Part shown: positions 49,826-52,693 of the stretch, in pieces
How positions within the stretch are numbered: the stretch's first letter is position 1
Layout of the letters: each line of letters starts with the position of its first letter
NCBI GenBank assembly: GCA_024653485.1
Contig: JANLFY010000019.1
Coordinates: 1-52,693 of the forward strand
Source of the DNA: Bacillota bacterium
GTDB taxonomy: Bacteria; Bacillota; SHA-98; UBA4971
Direction of reading: 5' to 3'
Length of the DNA stretch: 52,693 nt
The notes under the pieces: model-generated
The model's input: the letters and a program-made list of their open reading frames with translations, nothing else
Told to the model about the DNA's origin: nothing
The model's database searches: none
Translations under genes and position numbers: made by a program

Positions 49826-50897
49826 ACGGCTCGCACCTCTAGCCCCCGGCTGTCCGGCGGTCGTCCAGCCACCTTCAAGCAAGCAAGTGCCTTCCGCAAC
49901 TTCTCGGCCGTACTCCGCCTCCACGAGCTTGAGCAGTATACACAGCATCAATTCGCCGGTCCCAAAGGACTTCCTTCGCGCACTTCCAAGCAGTCGAGAA
50001 TCTTCTGCCAGGCTCGATAATCCCGGTCAGCTCAGTCCCGAGCGAAGATGCTCAGGCCTCGGGTCCGTCGAGCGCGAGCGCTATCTTCTGGCCGAGCAAT
50101 CTGACACCGCCACACAGCCCCGCCTTGCCGGAACGCTCGCTTTCGAAAGACGCGAGCGACCTATCTTCGCCCGCCGTCCCACACCGGTTGGCACCGGTTG
50201 GAGGAGCGCCCGAATTCGGCGAGTCCGGCGAAGTTGAAGCCCTCGGAGCCACGCGAAACCGCGCGCCACCGCCACAGGCAACATGGCCAGCCGAGAGCAC
50301 GCTGTCAGAGCACGCTGTCCCAGCAACCCCAAAGGGCGGCACTGTCTAGGGCGTCGGCCCCTTCGCGGCCGAACCGCGACGCGAGTATCGGCCGCCTCCG
50401 CTCGCGCCAACTCAGCACGTAACCACGCACGGTGCAGACCGTACGAAGGAGACCCACGCCGCCAAAGCGAAGTTAACAGTGCTAAGGAAGAACCTCAGAG
50501 CGCTCCGGAGTGCCGGTCGCGCGCGGCGGGCGCACGCAGGCGGTGAGTCCGGCAGCCTTCATGAACAGCCCGGGTAGACCGAATGCCCAGGTAGAGAGAA
50601 TGCCCGGGTAGGCAGGGTGGACAGAATGGCCGCTCAAACAGAATGCGCGGGTAAACAGAATACACAGGTAGACAGAATGTCAATCTTGATGGCGTGGAGA
50701 AGTGGACGGGATGCGCGAGCGGACAGCGGGCACAGATAGACGGGGCGCGGTGGATGGCTAGGCACGCTGTTCGCGGCGTCAGACAAGCTCATGTCAGTGA
50801 TCGCCCTCGTGGGGCATAGGACGCACAACTGGAATCGCAGTCGACACCGTCTTCCTCGACGCCGCCTTTCTCGAGTGGCGTGTCTCGAGGGGTTTGA
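49826..50897. other. Long intergenic region with repeats, no supported gene
   Basis: About 1.07 kb of GC-rich sequence. Open frames are long but have skewed, Arg-rich, low-meaning composition in every frame and no matching ribosome site. It contains a degenerate 17-bp repeat array (50568-50679). It could be a decayed coding region, but no family shows through. Confidence 0.45.
50568..50679. repeat. Degenerate 17-bp tandem repeat array
   Basis: Six units of the form GCCCGGGTAGACAGAAT occur in a row, one carrying an extra seven bases. Unit identity falls from left to right. The array lies in a gene-free stretch. The repeats have no CRISPR-like spacers. Confidence 0.7.
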
Positions 50898-52193
50898 GTG
50901 GTCGGTGCAGACGGCCCATGCGTGGAAAGAGATGCAGGAGGCGTGTGTGGCGTGGGGAGACATGCAGCTCGCGTGTCGCTAGCTCAGGCGTCGGAAGATT
51001 GCTCGTCAGGGGCTTTCGCATCGGCAGCTCGCGCAGTTGACGCCCGCGTCGTGCGGTCGTATCTCGTCCGGCATCTTGCCTTGGACGTCCGCTCCGACCA
51101 ACCACCCCAAGCGCTGGTCAGGCGCTTGGAGGCGGTCCAGGTCGATCCGGTGAATCTCCTGGCCAAGAATCACGACTTGGTCCTCCACTGCCGGCTGAGC
51201 AGACGCCGAGCAGGGTGCGTAGACTACTACCAGGGACCGGACGCCCTCTTCGAATACATCGCCGGCAACCGCACGCTTTTGCCGCTTGAGGACTTCCCGC
51301 TCTTTTTCCCATTCATGCGTCTCCGCGAAGAAGCCAACAAGGAGACTCTGCGCTGCTTGGCCGGTCCCGTCCGTCAGGTGCTCGACGATATCGAGCGGGC
51401 CGGTCCCCTTACGTCACGGAAGATCGTCTGCGCGGCGAAAGTGTCCGGGTACTCGGATCCCGAAGCGACTCTGAGAACCAAAGCTACCAGCCTCGCCATA
51501 CAACTCCTCTGGGAAAGCGGGATTCTCACGGTCGTCGGCCGCAGCGGGGCGGAGAGCCTGTACGACTTGACCGAGCGCGCCGTCCCTGCCGGTCTAGTGG
51601 TGCAAGGGCGTGAGATGCCGCTCGAAGAAGCACGGCGTCTGTTGAGACATAAGTATTACCGCGCGATGGGCGTGTTCGACGCGGGGCACGTATTCTTTGG
51701 CTGGCAGCATCTTACCGCGCGCCAACGCCTCGAGGCGCTGGAAGAAGACGAGCGGAGCGGCGTGATTGAGCGACTGCCTATCGATGGCGTAAAGCGCACG
51801 TATTGGGCGGTCGCGGGCACAAGAGAAAGACTGGCCGCGCTTGGCGGCGAGGCGGACGCATGTCACGGCGTGCGGTTCCTGCCACCCTTGGACAACCTCC
51901 TTTGGCGAAGAGAGCGAATTGCGGACATCTTCGACTTCGACTACAAATGGGAGATGTACATGCCGGCAGCAAAGCGAAAGGGCGGGCCCTACACCATGCC
52001 CATGCTGCGCGGGACGGACTTGGTGGGCCGGCTCGACGCTCACCTTGACCGCGCGTCATCAACCTTGGTGGTCGACGCGCTTCGCTACGAACCAGGGGTC
52101 AAGGCGACGAAAGAGCTGGAAGCGCAGGTCGAGGAGGAGATAGATCGACTGAGAGTTTTCTGCGGAGCAGAGCGGGTCGTTCGCAAACCGTGA
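50898..52193 (+). CDS. YcaQ/AlkX-like winged-helix DNA-binding protein
   Basis: A 431-aa protein of the HTH_42 (YcaQ, AlkZ-like) family of DNA glycosylases that repair alkylated or cross-linked DNA. The catalytic QxD-type motif is seen in LEAVQVDPVNLLAKNHDLVL, followed by YDALFEYI-like GPDALFEYIAGNRTLLP, a TSRKI winged-helix region, KYYRAMG, and the C-terminal FLPPLDNLLWRRERIADIF and FDYKWEMYMPAAKRKGGPYT signature. The homology begins at about residue 45; the start at GTG 50898 is uncertain, and GTG 50976 is an alternative. It is monocistronic as far as can be seen. Confidence 0.85.
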   Translation: MVGADGPCVERDAGGVCGVGRHAARVSLAQASEDCSSGAFASAARAVDARVVRSYLVRHLALDVRSDQPPQALVRRLEAVQVDPVNLLAKNHDLVLHCRLSRRRAGCVDYYQGPDALFEYIAGNRTLLPLEDFPLFFPFMRLREEANKETLRCLAGPVRQVLDDIERAGPLTSRKIVCAAKVSGYSDPEATLRTKATSLAIQLLWESGILTVVGRSGAESLYDLTERAVPAGLVVQGREMPLEEARRLLRHKYYRAMGVFDAGHVFFGWQHLTARQRLEALEEDERSGVIERLPIDGVKRTYWAVAGTRERLAALGGEADACHGVRFLPPLDNLLWRRERIADIFDFDYKWEMYMPAAKRKGGPYTMPMLRGTDLVGRLDAHLDRASSTLVVDALRYEPGVKATKELEAQVEEEIDRLRVFCGAERVVRKP

Positions 52194-52693
52194 CGACCGG
52201 CATGGAACCTGTGCAGGACCACTGCCGCAGGCCGGCGGCGTGGGCGGCGCGGGCGAGGCGGCCAGCGGGCGGCACGCGGCAGCGCAACAGCCGCACGGAG
52301 ACGAAGACCCCTGGTCGTATGCAAGGTGCTTTGTCTGCTGTTCCGGTGAGCGCTCAGGATATCAAGGTGAAAGGCAAGGATTGGGACGAAACCTTCACGC
52401 CCTTCATCTCGACATCCCCTTCCTTACCGCACCGCCCTGTGCATTCCTGGAGCCATTGCAGCCGCAATGACCCGTTCGCTGTGTCTTGGCCTCCAGGTCT
52501 TCTCTCAATACGCCATCCTCATGCCGTTACGCCTCGGACTAGCGTCGGCATGGCACACTCTGCGTGGCATCGATCACTGTACCCTGCGCATGACCCTGCA
52601 CATGCCCTACCTCCTGCTACCAGTCGCCGGGCCATTTGACCCGAGTTCGACAAGGCCTGGGCACACAAAGGGGCTGAAGTGCAGTAATGACGG
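52194..52693. other. Right-edge region without a supported gene
   Basis: Five hundred bases past the YcaQ-like gene. Neither strand shows a recognisable domain, ribosome site with a coherent frame, or hairpin terminator of note. Confidence 0.45.

Noticed and set aside
49826-50550. Hidden gene in the long Arg-rich open frames
   Set aside because: Frames on both strands are open because of high GC. None shows a start with a ribosome site or a family motif.

Overview
The window is high-GC DNA with dense genes, very strong Shine-Dalgarno sites (GGAGG type) and frequent GTG and TTG starts. This suits a Bacillota-type bacterium. A secretin gene hints at an outer membrane (diderm lineage), but that gene carries a frameshift, so the hint is weak. 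No rRNA, tRNA or phylogenetic marker is present, so the lineage call is tentative. The genome tolerates short tandem duplications: several 12-20 bp direct repeats sit at gene edges, and simple-sequence stretches have grown inside otherwise conserved enzymes.

Layout. 1-891: the trailer end of a type I-C-like CRISPR array (cas genes and leader lie off the left edge), followed by a decayed uroporphyrinogen-decarboxylase-like pseudogene. 1678-7438: beta-phosphoglucomutase, a CHASE4-HAMP-GGDEF-HD-GYP c-di-GMP protein, a membrane-anchored polysaccharide deacetylase and a LiaF-like membrane protein. 7445-11783 (minus): a four-gene operon of two radical SAM/SPASM proteins, a GT4 glycosyltransferase fused to a degenerate radical-SAM/SPASM domain, and a methyltransferase. 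12060-14903 (plus): pgsB-pgsC-pgsW for poly-gamma-glutamate.

15080-31543 (minus) is the most unusual part. A five-gene cassette occurs twice in the same order: secreted DUF6305 protein, large ion-transporter/TRAP-like permease, tiny one- or two-helix membrane protein (51 and 56 aa), membrane-anchored M14/aspartoacylase-like zinc hydrolase, and secreted family C69 Ntn dipeptidase. The first copy has two C69 genes plus another upstream, so there are four C69 paralogues in all. I infer an extracytoplasmic peptide or acyl-amino-acid processing and uptake system in which DUF6305 and the tiny protein play binding-protein-like and small-subunit roles. Its position facing the pgs genes makes poly-gamma-glutamate turnover a possible, unproven, role. 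Between the copies lie a flavin split-barrel gene with a structured leader, a 32-aa hydrophobic peptide and a secreted orphan.

32029-37566: a DesK/NarL-type two-component system divergent from an ABC-2 exporter (one ATPase, two permeases), the arrangement of linearmycin-type sensing and resistance loci. 37700-45673 (minus): an IS3-type transposase remnant, a candidate immunity gene, a large secreted RHS/YD-repeat toxin with a nuclease-like tip, and a frameshifted secretin. 46639-47610 (plus): DUF3467, a frameshifted toxin-like gene and DUF2283. 47866-52193: an SDR oxidoreductase with a helical C-terminal extension, a small four-helix membrane protein and a YcaQ-type winged-helix protein. The last 500 bases show no supportable gene.
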